Positions 23,232 through 34,796 of a stretch of 64,000 nucleotides of DNA are shown here, piece after piece (position 1 is the stretch's first letter; each line of letters starts with the position of its first letter). The DNA is from Smallanthus sonchifolius. Lineage: Eukaryota > Streptophyta > Magnoliopsida > Asterales > Asteraceae. The notes beneath the pieces were generated by a model. It did no database searches, was not told where the DNA came from, and worked only from the letters and a program-made list of their open reading frames with translations. Made by a program: the position numbers and the translations under genes. Where the stretch lies: NCBI GenBank assembly GCA_023525975.1, contig CM042030.1, positions 33,536,350-33,600,349 of the forward strand, written 5' to 3'.

Positions 23232-26200
23232 ATGCCTCCTCGTCGTGCTCCCGCAACCAACGCCAACACCGACATTGCTGCTATCCTCACCCAATTGGTG
23301 ACACAACTCACCCAAGCCAATGGTGCCACCAATGGCAACAATGGTGGAAATGGAAGCAATAGTGGTAATAATGGTGGAAATGGTGGAAATGGTGGTAACA
23401 ATCCACCTCAATGCACCTTCAAGCACTTCAACTCGTGCAATCCCCTAAAGTTTTATGGAACCAAAGGAGCTACTGGACTCCTTCAATGGTTCGAAAGCAT
23501 TGAGAATACCTTTCTCAATAGTGACTGTCCCGACAACCTTCGTGTTCGTCATGCTACAAGTGTCCTACAAAAACGGGCACTTACATGGTGGAATGGGGAG
23601 AAAAGGAATAGGGGTGTTGATGTACCTATGGCCTTACCTTGGGATGAGGTCAAAAGGCTTATGACCGAGGAGTTCTGTCCTCGAAATGAAGTGAAAAAGT
23701 TAGAAGCTGAATTTTGGGATCTTGCCCAAGATAGCGGGGAAAGCTTAGCATATACAACTCGGTTCCATGAGTTGAGTCTTCTAGTGCCCCACATGGTCAC
23801 TCATTTGTCCCGATGTATCGAGAAGTATATTGGTGGGCTACCAAGACAAATCCAAGATACTGTCTTAGGTAGAAATCCTGCTACTCTAGAGGATGCTATT
23901 CGTCTAGCCGCTACCTTAACTGATAATCATGTGAAAGCTGGAACTCTTACCAAAAAGGGTTCTAAGAAAGTTTCTGAAACCATAACCCCTCCTACTCACA
24001 ACAAAGAAGCCACAACCGAGCCTTCTCGCAATAATAGAAAGAGGAAGGTTAGAAATTTTGCTGTGGTTACTCCTGCTGTCCCCGTCAACCAAGCTGCACC
24101 TATGATTCAAGCGCCGGCTAAAAAGCCATATGTTGGGATCTACCCTCTTTGTGCCACCTGCAATTTTCATCATCCTCAAAACATCCCACGTCGCCTTTGT
24201 ACTTATTGTGGGAGATATGGTCATACGGTCAGTGTTTGTAGGACCAAAGCCCTTACGGGCCAAGTCAACCCTCCAAACCGAACCGTACCTCAAGTGGCTA
24301 ACCAAGGTGCTCCCGCCATTGCTAATGGACGTGCTTGTTATGAGTGTGGTGACCCGAACCATTTTCGTGATCAATGTCCAAGACTTGCAAATGCTAGACA
24401 AGATGGAGCTCGTGGGCGTGCGTTCAACATAAACGCCAACGAAGCTCAAGCCAACAATGACGTGGTCAATGGTACGTTTCTTGTTAATAGTCAATATGCC
24501 TCCATTTTATTCGATACCGGAGCCGATAAAAGTTTTGTGTCACTTAATTTTGAACCTTTACTTGCAAAGACTCGGTCCCAATTAGAGAAAACATTTACCG
24601 TTGAAGTAGCAAATGGTGACTCCCTTACAATTGAGTCCATTATCTATGATTGCTCTTTAGAACTTAAGGATCACACATTCCCAATCAACCTTGTTCCAAT
24701 GCCACTAGGAAGCTTTGATATTATCATAGGTATGGATTGGCTATCAAATCATCATGCCGAAGTCATTTGCTTTGAAAAGTGTATCCAAATTCCGCTACCA
24801 TCGGGAGAAACCTTAAGAGTTTTTGGTGAAAAGCCTTGCAAGGGACTTACGTTGATGTCGTGGACTACCACTCAAAAGTACTTACGAAAGAAGTACATTG
24901 CTTTCTTAGCTCATATTGTTCAAAAGGATGTCAAGGAGAAGAGTATCCAAGACATTCCTATCATTTGGGATTTCCCCGAAGTTTTTCCTAAGGATTTATC
25001 CGGTCTTCCTCCCGTTCGTCAAGTAGAGTTCCGCATTGATCTTATACCTGGAGCTAACCCCGTTGCTAGAGCTCCCGATCATCTTGCACCTTCTGAAATG
25101 CAAGAACTTGCAAGTCAACTTCAAGAACTCTCCGACAAGGGATTCATCCGTCCGAGTCATTCACCGTGGGGTGCACCCGTCTTATTTGTTAAGAAGAAGG
25201 ATGGATCATTTCGCATGTGTATTGACTACCGTGAACTCAACAAACTTACTATCAAGAACCGTTATCCTTTGCCTAGAATCGATGATCTCTTTGATCAACT
25301 TCAAGGTTCTACTTGCTTCTCGAAGATCGATCTTCGATCCGGTTATCATCAGCTCCGTGTTCAAGAAGATGACATTCCCAAGACTGCTTTTCGAACAAGG
25401 TATGGTCATTACGAGTTCATGGTTATGCCTTTCGGGTTAACCAATGCACCCGCAGTTTTCATGGATCTCATGAATCGTGTGTGCAAACCATACCTTGATA
25501 AATTCGTGATCGTTTTCATTGATGATATCTTAATCTATTCCAAGACTAAAGCCGACCATGAAGAACATCTTAGATTGGTTTTGGATCTCTTAAAGAAGGA
25601 ACAACTTTATGCCAAATTCTCCAAATGTGAATTTTGGCTAAAGGAAGTTCAATTTCTTGGTCATATTGTCAATGACAAAGGAATTCATGTTGATCCTGCT
25701 AAGATTGAAACGGTTAAGAATTGGAATGCCCCGAAGACTCCTACCGAAGTTCGTTCATTTCTTGGTCTTGCGGGTTATTATCGTCGTTTCATCTCAAACT
25801 TCTCAAAGATTGTTGTCCCTCTTACCGCTTTGACCCACAAGGGTAAGATTTATGAATGGGGACCGAAACAAGAAGAAGCTTTTCAAACCCTCAAGCAAAA
25901 GCTGTGCAATGCTCCCATATTGACTCTCCCAGATGGAAATGATGATTTAGTTGTCTATTGTGATGCTTCTAACCAAGGTCTTGGTTGTGTTCTCATGCAA
26001 CGAGGCAAAGTAATCGCTTATGCATCAAGGCAACTCAAAGTTCATGAGAGGAATTATACGACGCACGATCTCGAGTTGGGTGCGGTCGTATTCGCGTTAA
26101 AGATTTGGAGACATTACCTATATGGCACGAAATGTGTGGTGTTCACCGACCACAAAAGTCTTCAACATATTTTCAACCAAAAAGAACTTAATATGAGGCA

Positions 26201-26594
26201 ACGACGTTGGGTCGAACTCCTTAACGACTACGACTGCGAGATTTGTTACCATCCCGGCAAAGCGAATGTTGTAGCCGATGCTTTGAGTCGAAAGGACCAT
26301 GTTATGCTTCATTGTGCCCGTATTCAAACCGATATTCAAACCCGTATCTTAGACGCTCAACACGTCTCGGTGACCGAGGGTAACATGTATAAAGAAATGT
26401 CGTGTGGTGTTGAACTTCTTCTTGAATCAAAACCCAATGGCTTACTATATTACTTGAACCGTATTTGGGTTCCCCATCGCGATGATCTCCGTACATTTCT
26501 CATGAACGAGGCTCACAAGACTCGTTACTCTATCATCCTGGTGCGGATAAAATGTACCAAGATCTTCGCCAACAATATTGGTGGCCCGGTATGA
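23232..26594 (+). CDS. A2 gag-protease-RT-RNaseH, frameshifted before integrase
   Basis: Main open frame of the A2 polyprotein. The ATG at 23232 (MPPRRAP) is preferred over upstream non-ATG codons because A1 keeps the same start. In order: Asn/Gly-rich N-terminus (about 35-60), capsid (WFESIENTFLNSDCP, LTWWNGEKRN), zinc knuckles CTYCGRYGHTVSVC (about 322) and CYECGDPNHFRDQC (about 368), protease LFDTGADKSFVS (about 425), RT with MPFGLTNAPAVF and FIDDILIYS (about 760), and RNaseH (VVYCDASNQGLGCVL, about 905). Compared with A1, one base is missing near 26535 (TCTATCATCC against TCTATTCATCC), so the frame leaves the integrase and ends at 26594. Very similar to A1. Tekay/Del-like by domain order. 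Confidence 0.93.
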   Translation: MPPRRAPATNANTDIAAILTQLVTQLTQANGATNGNNGGNGSNSGNNGGNGGNGGNNPPQCTFKHFNSCNPLKFYGTKGATGLLQWFESIENTFLNSDCPDNLRVRHATSVLQKRALTWWNGEKRNRGVDVPMALPWDEVKRLMTEEFCPRNEVKKLEAEFWDLAQDSGESLAYTTRFHELSLLVPHMVTHLSRCIEKYIGGLPRQIQDTVLGRNPATLEDAIRLAATLTDNHVKAGTLTKKGSKKVSETITPPTHNKEATTEPSRNNRKRKVRNFAVVTPAVPVNQAAPMIQAPAKKPYVGIYPLCATCNFHHPQNIPRRLCTYCGRYGHTVSVCRTKALTGQVNPPNRTVPQVANQGAPAIANGRACYECGDPNHFRDQCPRLANARQDGARGRAFNINANEAQANNDVVNGTFLVNSQYASILFDTGADKSFVSLNFEPLLAKTRSQLEKTFTVEVANGDSLTIESIIYDCSLELKDHTFPINLVPMPLGSFDIIIGMDWLSNHHAEVICFEKCIQIPLPSGETLRVFGEKPCKGLTLMSWTTTQKYLRKKYIAFLAHIVQKDVKEKSIQDIPIIWDFPEVFPKDLSGLPPVRQVEFRIDLIPGANPVARAPDHLAPSEMQELASQLQELSDKGFIRPSHSPWGAPVLFVKKKDGSFRMCIDYRELNKLTIKNRYPLPRIDDLFDQLQGSTCFSKIDLRSGYHQLRVQEDDIPKTAFRTRYGHYEFMVMPFGLTNAPAVFMDLMNRVCKPYLDKFVIVFIDDILIYSKTKADHEEHLRLVLDLLKKEQLYAKFSKCEFWLKEVQFLGHIVNDKGIHVDPAKIETVKNWNAPKTPTEVRSFLGLAGYYRRFISNFSKIVVPLTALTHKGKIYEWGPKQEEAFQTLKQKLCNAPILTLPDGNDDLVVYCDASNQGLGCVLMQRGKVIAYASRQLKVHERNYTTHDLELGAVVFALKIWRHYLYGTKCVVFTDHKSLQHIFNQKELNMRQRRWVELLNDYDCEICYHPGKANVVADALSRKDHVMLHCARIQTDIQTRILDAQHVSVTEGNMYKEMSCGVELLLESKPNGLLYYLNRIWVPHRDDLRTFLMNEAHKTRYSIILVRIKCTKIFANNIGGPV

Positions 26595-27781
26595 AAAAGG
26601 ACATTGCTCTTTATGTTGCCAAATGTTTAACCTGCTCCAAAGTCAAAGCCGAACATCAACGTCCATCTGGTTTACTCGAACAACCAGAAATTCCCGTGTG
26701 GAAATGGAAGAATCTAGCTATGGATTTCATTACCAAGCTCCTTCGCACCTCGAGTGGTTATGATAGTATTTGGGTGATCATTGATCGACTCACCAAATCT
26801 GCTCATTTCTTGCCTATTCGTGAAGACTATCGGGTTGAGAAACTAGCCCGAATTTACATTGATGAAATTGTGAGCCGTCATGGTGTTCCTTTGAACATAA
26901 TATCTGATCGAGATGCCCGGTTCACTTCTCGATTTTGGCAATCTCTCCAAACTACTCTTGGTACTAGATTGGATTTGAGCACGGCTTACCATCCGTAAAC
27001 TGATGGTCAAACCGAGCGAACAATCCAAACTCTTGAAGACATGCTTAGAGCTTGTGTAATCGATTTTGGTGGCAATTGGGATTCACATCTATCCCTCATT
27101 GAGTTTTCTTACAACAATAGCTACCACACAAGTATCAACATGGCGCCATTCGAAGCTCTCTATGGTCGCAAGTGTCGTTCTCCTATCTGTTGGAACGAGA
27201 TTGGTGAAGCACAAATCACCGGTCCCGAGTTAATTCAAGAAACATCCGACAAAATTATTCAAATCCGTGACAATATTCAAGTAGCGAGGAGTCGGCAAAA
27301 GAGTTATGCCGACAAACGTCGAAAACCCTTGGAATTCCAAGTCGGCGATCTTGTTCATCTTAAGGTGTCCCCGTGGAAGGGCGTGATCCGTTTTGGAAAG
27401 AAAGGCAAGTTAGCACCTCGTTATGTTGGTCCATTCAAAATCCTTGAAAGGATTGGGAAAGTGGCTTACAAGCTCGAGTTACCTCCATCTCTTGGAAATG
27501 TGCATCCTACATTTCATGTATCTAATCTGAAGAAGTGTCTCGCTGATGAAAATCTCCATATACCGCTTGACGACGTGCGCATTGATGAAATGATGCACTT
27601 CGTTGAGAAGCCGGTGGAAATTATGGATCATGAAGTCAAACAACTCAAGCGAAGTCGCATTCCTATTGTCAAAGTTCGTTGGGAATCTAAGCGTGGTCCC
27701 GAGTTCACTTGGGAACGAGAAGACCAAATGAAGCTCAAGTACCCTCATCTTTTTACCGATGCCGTCGCTTCCTCTAACTAA
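26536..27781 (+). pseudogene. A2 integrase and C-terminal chromodomain-like region
   Basis: Continuation of A2 pol in the frame after the one-base loss. Integrase finger Cys pair (KCLTCSKVKAEHQ), MDFITKL with the first Asp, ISDRDARFTSRFW with the second, then a TAA at 26996-26998 where A1 has a Gln codon (CCGTAA against CCCCAA). The frame continues unchanged to 27781 with the TDGQTERTIQTLEDML Glu, VGPFKI and the tail ending WEREDQMKLKYPHLF. One stop and the upstream shift inactivate it. Confidence 0.9.
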
Positions 27782-27802
27782 ATTTCGGGACGAAATTCTC
27801 TC

Positions 27803-27815
27803 AACATGGGGAGAC
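27803..27815 (+). other. A2 polypurine tract
   Basis: AACATGGGGAGAC directly before the 3' LTR. A1 has the same tract at 39346-39358. Confidence 0.8.
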
Positions 27816-30342
27816 TGTAACATTTCTGATTTTTAGTATTCATGTTTCAATTCAATGTAATACAATTTCAAATTCAATACTCGTGCACCGTCTTATTATT
27901 TTTCTCACAGTAAACTAAATGCAATGATTCAATACAAATTTACAAGTTTTGCTCGATTATATACACCTAAACGCTATACAAATAACTATTTATATCAAAC
28001 TAATCAAACCTGAAAAGTCAAGGACAAAAGTTGAAAATTTATCAAGAAACCCTAATTAGCACGGTCGTGCTTCGTCCTGGCACGGTCGCGCCAAGTGCCT
28101 CGGCACGATCGCGCGACTGGTTCTGGAACGATCACGCCCGGTGCCTAGGCACGTTCGCGCCTCTGTTGGGCACGGTCGCGCCTGCGTAACAGTTGAAACG
28201 TAAATGCAGTTTAATCACCCGATCATTGGAAATCCGTAACAGTCATCCATTTCTTTATCCCCTTAACGAATGAATCACAATTTTCAAATTCCTCAAACGT
28301 CTCAGTTTCATATTACCAATTTCGAAAAACTCTCTCAAGCTTTCCAAGAAACTAGAATCCGCTGTTCGATCTGAATCCTCTCAATCCAGCAGCAGAGTCT
28401 CGATACTCAATCATCCCTGAAGTTCCCAGGCTATTTGGATTGGCCGGAGTTGCAGTAAAGATCGCCGGAACTCAAGCCATCGACGCCGGAACTCTTTCTT
28501 GCCGATCTCTATCAATCCTCTACTGTTTTGGGTAATTGAAATCATTTATTTCAGTTAATTAGTCTCTATATCGAAAGCCCCATAATAATTTAGGCTTCCA
28601 TCATAGAATTTACCCCGAATCAGAATCGATGTTTTATTTAAAATAATTTAATCGAATCCGCTGTTAAAAATATTGTTAATACAATTAAAATATCCCAAAA
28701 GACTCGTAATAACCCATTAATCAAAAGCCCTAACAATTCCATCGTTTAAAATACAAGCATTTGTCAATTCGTGTCTGATTTGGAAGATACACGGTCGCGC
28801 TAATCATCTAGCGCGGCCGTGCCTCATAGAGCGCGGTCGTGCCGACTAGCAGCGCGGTCGTGTCCTCCTGTCCAGACCTTGTTATGCCCTCTGGGCTAGT
28901 CTCTGTTGTGTCTAAAGATCATAGACACGACCGTGCCGGGCCAAGGCACGGTCGTGCCTGTTTGACTGGTCTAGTTTGTGCCCTCTGTTGATCAACCTGG
29001 TCGTGCTCCGACTAGCGCGGTCGCGTCCCTGGCTTGAGCACGATCGTGCCCTTCCGAGGCACGGTCGTGTGTGACTCAGAAACTGTAACAGAATTATAAT
29101 TTTATATTTTTCGATCAATAAATGTTTCGATTTTATAAAAAAAATATGTTTTCTGTATTTAAAAATGGATTAAAAGTTTAATCTTGACATAAATATAATT
29201 TATTTAAAAGTTTATGAAAAAAAATTAAATTTATATTTATTATCTTACACTTACATGATATTTTAAATAATTAAGTTACAAAATTTATAACTAAATAAGA
29301 TAATGATTATTTATTTAATTTACATTTTAAATCAAAATCATTTATTTATTTATACTTAATTACAATTAATATTTACAATATTTCATAAACTATAATTATA
29401 TATTTATTCAATTATCCAATTCAAACCTAATCAAATTGTTTCAAAAATATTTTTACTTCAAACTCTATATATTTTATTCAATACTTTTAAATACAAATCA
29501 ATAGTTTTATATACAAATTCAACTTTCATTTAGACTTAAACTTTATGCATCTATTTGATTCAATACACATTACTCTTTAGGTTAAATTGTTCATATCGAG
29601 GATCATATTTGCTATCTATAATCCTTGTTAGCTACACTTCCATACCAAGTGAGTATTCACAGCCCCTTTTTACTCTTTTACACTTTTGGGGTGGAACATG
29701 AACTCTATACACATTACACATTACACATTTACATTTACACAAACAACACAAGTGAAAAATCCTATTTACATACATGTGTGCAAAATTTGAGCTTTGTGCC
29801 CGAGTACTAGGTGTGCTAACCTTTGTATGCTCTTATGTGCAATCATTAACTATACAAGCCGACGGTTTTCAATGATAGATCTATTGAGTCTGACAAACCC
29901 ACCCATGGTACGCGGTGATTGAAACCGACAACACAATTTTTGCATGCTAGTCACAAGGTTTGGTTGTACATGGTTACACAATAGCTGCTCCCCATAAATG
30001 CCTTATTTTATCATGTTTTGTAAACGATTTGTTTTCAACTATATGCTATCTACATACAACTGTGTTATACTCACCAACTTTTTAGTTGACTTTATTTTAT
30101 TCATGTTTCAGGCCCTAATATGTGAGATTGATTCAAGACGTGTTCAACATAGGATTTGGACTTAGCAATTTAAACCAAGAACTTTATGAGTTGTTTTATG
30201 TTTCTTGTTTGAAAATTTGTTTGTACTTGGATTATTTGTAATGGAAATTTAACTTTAATATATTTCAATTTAGTCAACCATGTGCTATGAACAGTCTTAC
30301 ATGTCCCGCCCCGATGATTCCGCCATCGGTCGGGGTGTGACA
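27816..30342 (+). repeat. A2 3' LTR (2527 bp)
   Basis: Full-length partner of 20010-22516, with the same arrays, AT-rich middle, intron-like pair and terminal hairpin. Followed directly by TGATC and B1 gag. Confidence 0.95.
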
Positions 30343-30347
30343 TGATC
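30343..30347. repeat. A2 target duplication, right (TGATC)
   Basis: Second copy of TGATC, matching 20005-20009. Confidence 0.95.
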
Positions 30348-31996
30348 ATCGAGATGATGTTTGGCATCGTGCAATTCCAATCCCCATAAACCGTAATTGG
30401 ACTGCCGCTAGGAGCTTTGAGGTGTATCCTCTTACGTTTACATATGATTTGAGCTTCGTTGGCAGCTAGCCAATCCATACCCAATATATCGAATCCTCCT
30501 AAGGTAAGTAGGAATAATCTAGAAGGGAACTTATGACCCTCTATTTCTATGATGCAATCCTCTGTTACTTGAAATACTACCGAATTTTTACCAACGGCAG
30601 TTTGTACGATAAAAGCCTTTACTATGGTGTTGATAGTGCATCCTAGTTTACGACTAAATGCATTGGATATAAAACTTTTACTAGCACCAGAGTCAAATAA
30701 AATAGCAGCATGTTCGTTATTAACTAGGAATGTACCTGACATAACATCAGGGTTTCCCCTTGCTTCCTCTTCAGTCAGGGCGTAGGCTCGAGTCCTAGCA
30801 TGCGGCTGTTCCTCTTCCCTCTCTTTTCCCGAACCAGATTGGCCGGCCTTCCGACAGTTGTTTGTCAGATGTCCAAACAATCCACATACTTGGCACTTGA
30901 CGTTTCTTACACATTGTCGAGAGAAGTGCCCCGGCTTCCCGCACTTATAGCTTGTGGTGGTTCTGATTTTACATTCGCCAAGATGTTGCCTTCCACATTT
31001 CTTGCATGTTTCATATTCATCCGACCTCGGCTTCTTAGTTTCAGTTGTTACGTTCCCTCTTCCGGTGCCTCTAGACGGGTTCTCCCACTTTCTCTTTTGG
31101 GTCTCTGTTGGTGGGTCCTCATTGGCATAATCGTCGTAGACGATTCCGCTCAGATTCACTACCGACTCGAAGGTCGAGGGTAGGTTGGCTTTCACGTTGA
31201 CACGGACCCTTTGAGGTAGGCCCTTCACATAATACTTGATCATTCGCTCCTCTGTCTCCACCAGGTGGGGTACCAGTTGAGCTAGCTCATTGAACCTAGA
31301 AGTATACTGGCGGTGTGTCTTGTTGCCAGCCTTAAAGTTTAGGAATTCATTTTCCACTCGATCAATTTCATTCTGGGGACAGAACATCTGAATTATTAGC
31401 TTCTTTAGGTCTTCCCATGTCATTCTTGCAAGAGCGTTTGGGGACTTTGTCCGCTGGATGTTCCTCCACCAACCTAGTGCTTCATTGGTGAAAGAATGAG
31501 AAACATATTTAACTGCCTGGTCCGGTCGACACTCGCTGATGTTGATTACAGCGTTCATCCTCTCAATCCATTCGAGTGTTGCCACTGAATCCTTGCTACC
31601 ATCAAACATGGGTGGGTCTCCATCCTTGAAACCTTTGTAAGTACACCCACGATTGCTTGATGCCACTCTTACTTCATCCCCGTCACTGTCATAAATTTTC
31701 TCTTCATTGTTCCCTTCATACTCTTCTTTGCTTTTCTTTAGTGCCTCAGATAGTAGGTCAGGAAATATGTTCTTCAGAGTGAGCACAACTTCACGGGCTA
31801 TAGCATCCCTGACTTCGGGTTCCAACTGTATAGGCCCTGGATTGTCGTCCCTAGTTGGGGTCACTTCTGTTTCGTGCACACTTTTGGTGTGTTCTGCGTG
31901 CACACTCTCTTCTTCTTAAAATCTTTGGTTCAACGGAGGTCTACCTACTCGGCCAGTGCGACTGCCTCGGCGTCCTGTCCTTCCTCCACCAGCCAT
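30343..31996 (-). pseudogene. B1 gag and protease, one early stop, cut by A2
   Basis: Capsid, nucleocapsid and protease of B1. The start is the ATG at 31996 (MAGGGRTGRRG), 26 codons before an in-frame TAA at 31918-31916, probably a mutated Gln codon. The frame is otherwise open to the A2 junction. It has an acidic N-terminal part, capsid (WIERMNAVINISEC, LGWWRNIQRT), and three knuckle-like motifs (CKKCGRQHLGEC; YKCGKPGHFSRQC, whose first Cys is lost; CQVCGLFGHLTNNC). Protease LFDSGASKSFIS keeps DSGA. The last region FDILGMDWLAANEAQ leads to the junction. Beyond 30342 the frame runs into A2 LTR, which is not part of the protein. It continues in phase at 20004. Confidence 0.92.
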
Positions 31997-32336
31997 AGTT
32001 CTTAGTTTCCTGATAGTTATAAAGGGAATACATCAATGTCATTTCTTCAGATCATAGTTTGGAACAGTACGAGCAAGGTAAATTATTAATTACAGTGACC
32101 GGTTTGTGATTACTAATTTACATTGCTTTTCGGGTTCAAAACTCTTCAAGTCGGTTGTGACATTGACATCTATTTGTTCTAAGTTAAGGTATCTATTCTT
32201 ATCAAAGTGCATTAACTTCAACACTTACTTATCATGCTGGCGTTGGCGTTGGTTACCCATGACTGACATCCGTGCGTTGGTCCCATAATCAGTTTGAGTC
32301 CAGACATTTAGGAATGTCTGAATCTCTCAAACTATT
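31997..32336 (-). other. B1 untranslated leader
   Basis: About 340 bases between the primer site and gag ATG, with no ORF or strong motif visible. Confidence 0.7.
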
Positions 32337-32348
32337 GCTCTGATACCA
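32337..32348 (-). other. B1 primer-binding site
   Basis: TGGTATCAGAGC on the minus strand, three bases after the 5' LTR end, matches initiator Met tRNA. It proves that 32352-34284 is the 5' LTR. Confidence 0.92.
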
Positions 32349-32592
32349 ACTTGTAAGGCCCCAAACCTGGGAGGCCTCACTTGTTGGATTTACTCATAAA
32401 CATAGTCATAATCACTGAGCTTAAATTTAAAACATTCGAATTCATTCATTACATAACGTAACATGACATGACTTAACAGCGGAAGTCTTTTAAAATTAAG
32501 TACATAACATTTGTCTTAACATATATAAATATGAGATGTCAGTCTTGTGCCGGGTAACCTTCACGCCTTCGCACGACCCTTCCTTTCTGTAC

Positions 32593-33444
32593 CTGAAATG
32601 TATACTAAAAGTCAGCGAACGCTGGTGAGTTCTAGTTTAAAACTATTAAGTATGATCGTTCTTTTCTTTATAAGTATACATAATTATATACATACATTTC
32701 TACAAATACGTATTCATAGCTTTTACTTTTCTTTCTTCATTCTTATGTGATTACATAGATATGTATTCACCTTTTCTTTCCTTAACTTTCATTGGTCATA
32801 CACATAAGGGTGATCAACCCATCTTACGGTACGTATATCACAAAGACATACGCCCTTGAGCTACCGTCGTAGCCCTTTTACTCGTCCGGTCCTAGAAACC
32901 GTCCGCCTTAACTTTGGTCCGGCCAACCTTCAGCCGTCCATCTTTACCGTCCTACCGTCGTAGTCCGTCATATTCGTCCGTCTGCCCTAAGGCATCCGTT
33001 TCCCACACGAACTATTGTTTATGCAACTGTTATACTATTTTACCATTTGCTTCGACCGCCCTTTTATGCTTTTTGTACGTCCTAGCTTGCTAGGAACGTA
33101 CCTTTCCCGGTTGCAAAATAGTCACGTGGTCGTCCGTCTACAGAAGTAGCCTTTAGCTTCGTTTCCGTCCATAACGTATACTTACATTCATAACATGCAA
33201 TATAAATAATTATAAAACAAGATTTCGTTTATTTACGTTATGCCATTCTTTCCTTCATTCTTTGTAAACATACGTTTCATTCTTTGTTCATAATTCATTC
33301 TCTTATATATATAAAATATATATTAATACAACACGTATGATCACATTAGCATTCATATCATTTATTCATTTAGTGTATACATTTCAGCCCCAAAACATTT
33401 AATAAGGTTTGCACATAACATAGAAGGGGCCACATAGAACTCAC
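32593..33444 (-). other. Predicted intron inside B1 U5
   Basis: CAG/GTGAGTTC at 33444 and TTTCAG/GTAC ending at 32593, with CCCC...GGGG just after the donor as in family A. 852 bases if spliced. Inference only. Confidence 0.35.
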
Positions 33445-33593
33445 CTGATAAGCTTCTCTAGGTTGTCCTAAACAAAGTCCAACAACGTCGCTTCTGATCT
33501 GAATTGAGTAGTTAAATACACATCAGACCTAATCTCGACTCTCACGGTTTAATCATTCTAAACATACTGACTTTACTTAACCATTCTGATATC

Positions 33594-33781
33594 TGCGCAC
33601 TTAGCAAGTGCGCAGGGCCTTGGTCATGCGTACTTGACAAGTACGCAGACTTTACTTCATGCGCACTTGGTAAGTACGCAGACTTTACTTCATGCGCACT
33701 TGGTAAGTACGCAGACTTTACTTCATGCGTACTTGATAAGTACGCAGAACCCTTCTTCCTACGTACTTGATAAGTACGCAG
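33594..33781. repeat. Palindrome array in the B1 5' LTR (6 units)
   Basis: Same units as in 16397-16556 plus one extra copy of the GCGCACTTGGTAAGTACGC unit with its ACTTTACTTCAT spacer. It lies about 370-570 bases after the TATA box, so it would be in the RNA leader. Confidence 0.9.
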
Positions 33782-34156
33782 GATCTGATTCAGGCGTAAG
33801 AACCCTAACTTTTTGCATGTAGGTCTGATCATGTCAATATCTGAATTTTCTTTGATCAAAATGTTCGGTTTTCATTCTAGATGCTAGATCTTTGTTCATT
33901 TTCAAGTTTTATCCATAAAAATTTCACCTATTTAGCTAAAACCGAAAATCCTAGAATAATCCTAAAAACTCAGATTATGATCGAATGCTTACCTGGATTG
34001 GAGTTATGATTCAAAGAAGATGATCACAAGCACAGTAGCAACGTTCTCCTAAATTTCCAAGTCGATCCGTCACTTTCTCTCTCTAGTCTCGTGTTCTCTT
34101 CTCTCTCTCTAGAACTTGAGATTGGTGGAAAATGAGAAGTTTGGGCAGCCCTTGCC

Positions 34157-34164
34157 CTTATATA
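34157..34164 (-). promoter_or_regulatory. B1 TATA box
   Basis: TATATAAG on the minus strand, 120 bases into the 5' LTR and conserved in B0 and in the 3' LTR. Likely core promoter. Confidence 0.65.
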
Positions 34165-34284
34165 CTTGGGCTTCCTTCGGCCCGTTGGAGCCGAGCCCAA
34201 GCCCATCCATTTTTCTTTCGTCATTTGAAAATTATAATTTCGATCGTGCCATTATTTATTTATTATCAGTTTTAGGATGTTACA

Positions 34285-34289
34285 TTATT
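34285..34289. repeat. B1 target duplication, right (TTATT)
   Basis: Second copy of TTATT, matching 15181-15185. The A1 leader resumes here. Confidence 0.95.
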
Positions 34290-34796
34290 AGGATATCCTT
34301 AAATAATAATTAAATAAACAATATCCCTTCCTATATCCTAAAACCTCATAATATTCTTATCTCCTTCTCTATCTATATCTTTTCTTAGCATGTGGAAACT
34401 TCATGAAGCTAAATCTATAAAATTTCTTTATTTCCTCGTTAAGGTTTTTAAACTTTGTTAATTATTTGAGGACACGTGCAATCTGGAAGGGTGACACCTG
34501 TATTCTGGATTTTCTGTCTAGGAAAGCTATTCGCATAAATCCCAATCAACCGAGGGACCCGTATGCTTTCTTGGGAATTCACGGGATGAGTGTTTACTTA
34601 TAGGCTAAAGCATGTCTCCTTGAAAATTATATGAGTTTAATTAACCTTAATGTGTCATAGTATTCAAGTGATTATATCACTATTTGAGTACAATCCAAAC
34701 TATGATTAACTATTTTATTTCATTATCTTGTCCTTTTTAATCCAAGCAATTCTCATAAGTTCTTATATATTTTCTTGTGTTGTGCAAATCTATAGA
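34290..34796 (+). other. A1 leader, second half
   Basis: Continuation of the A1 leader after B1, aligned to A2 22730-23231. It keeps TTTC(C/T)TGGGAATTC...ACTTATAGG at 34566-34605. Confidence 0.85.

Larger units (their letters stand above)
20010..30342 (+). mobile_element. A2: family A Ty3/gypsy element, innermost
   Basis: Complete structure of 10.3 kb: 5' LTR 20010-22516, primer site, leader, gag-pol 23232-27781, purine tract and 3' LTR 27816-30342, with TGATC duplications. Nothing is inserted in it. It has two coding lesions. Over the first 248 bases its LTRs differ at three positions, the fewest of the three nested gypsy elements. Confidence 0.96.
15186..34284 (-). mobile_element. B1: family B Ty3/gypsy element on the minus strand, interrupted by A2
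   Basis: LTRs at 15186-17055 (3') and 32352-34284 (5'), flanked by TTATT duplications. Reading leftwards from the 5' LTR come the primer site (32348-32337), leader, gag-protease (31996-30343), A2 inserted at 20010-30342, then RT-RNaseH-integrase-chromodomain-like tail (20009-17093), a purine tract and the 3' LTR. This is a complete chromovirus-type order. It is the best preserved element here. Confidence 0.95.
32352..34284 (-). repeat. B1 5' LTR (1933 bp)
   Basis: Partner of 15186-17055. TATATAAG at 34164-34157, a six-unit palindrome array at 33594-33781, and a predicted donor GTGAGTTC at 33444 with acceptor TTTCAG ending at 32593. Confidence 0.94.

Noticed and set aside
30170..30342. C-terminal extension of the B1 gag frame
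   Set aside because: These codons are A2 LTR sequence read in antisense.
33594..33781. CRISPR-like regularly spaced repeats
   Set aside because: The spacers are themselves repeated, the units are palindromes in a plant LTR, and there are no cas genes.
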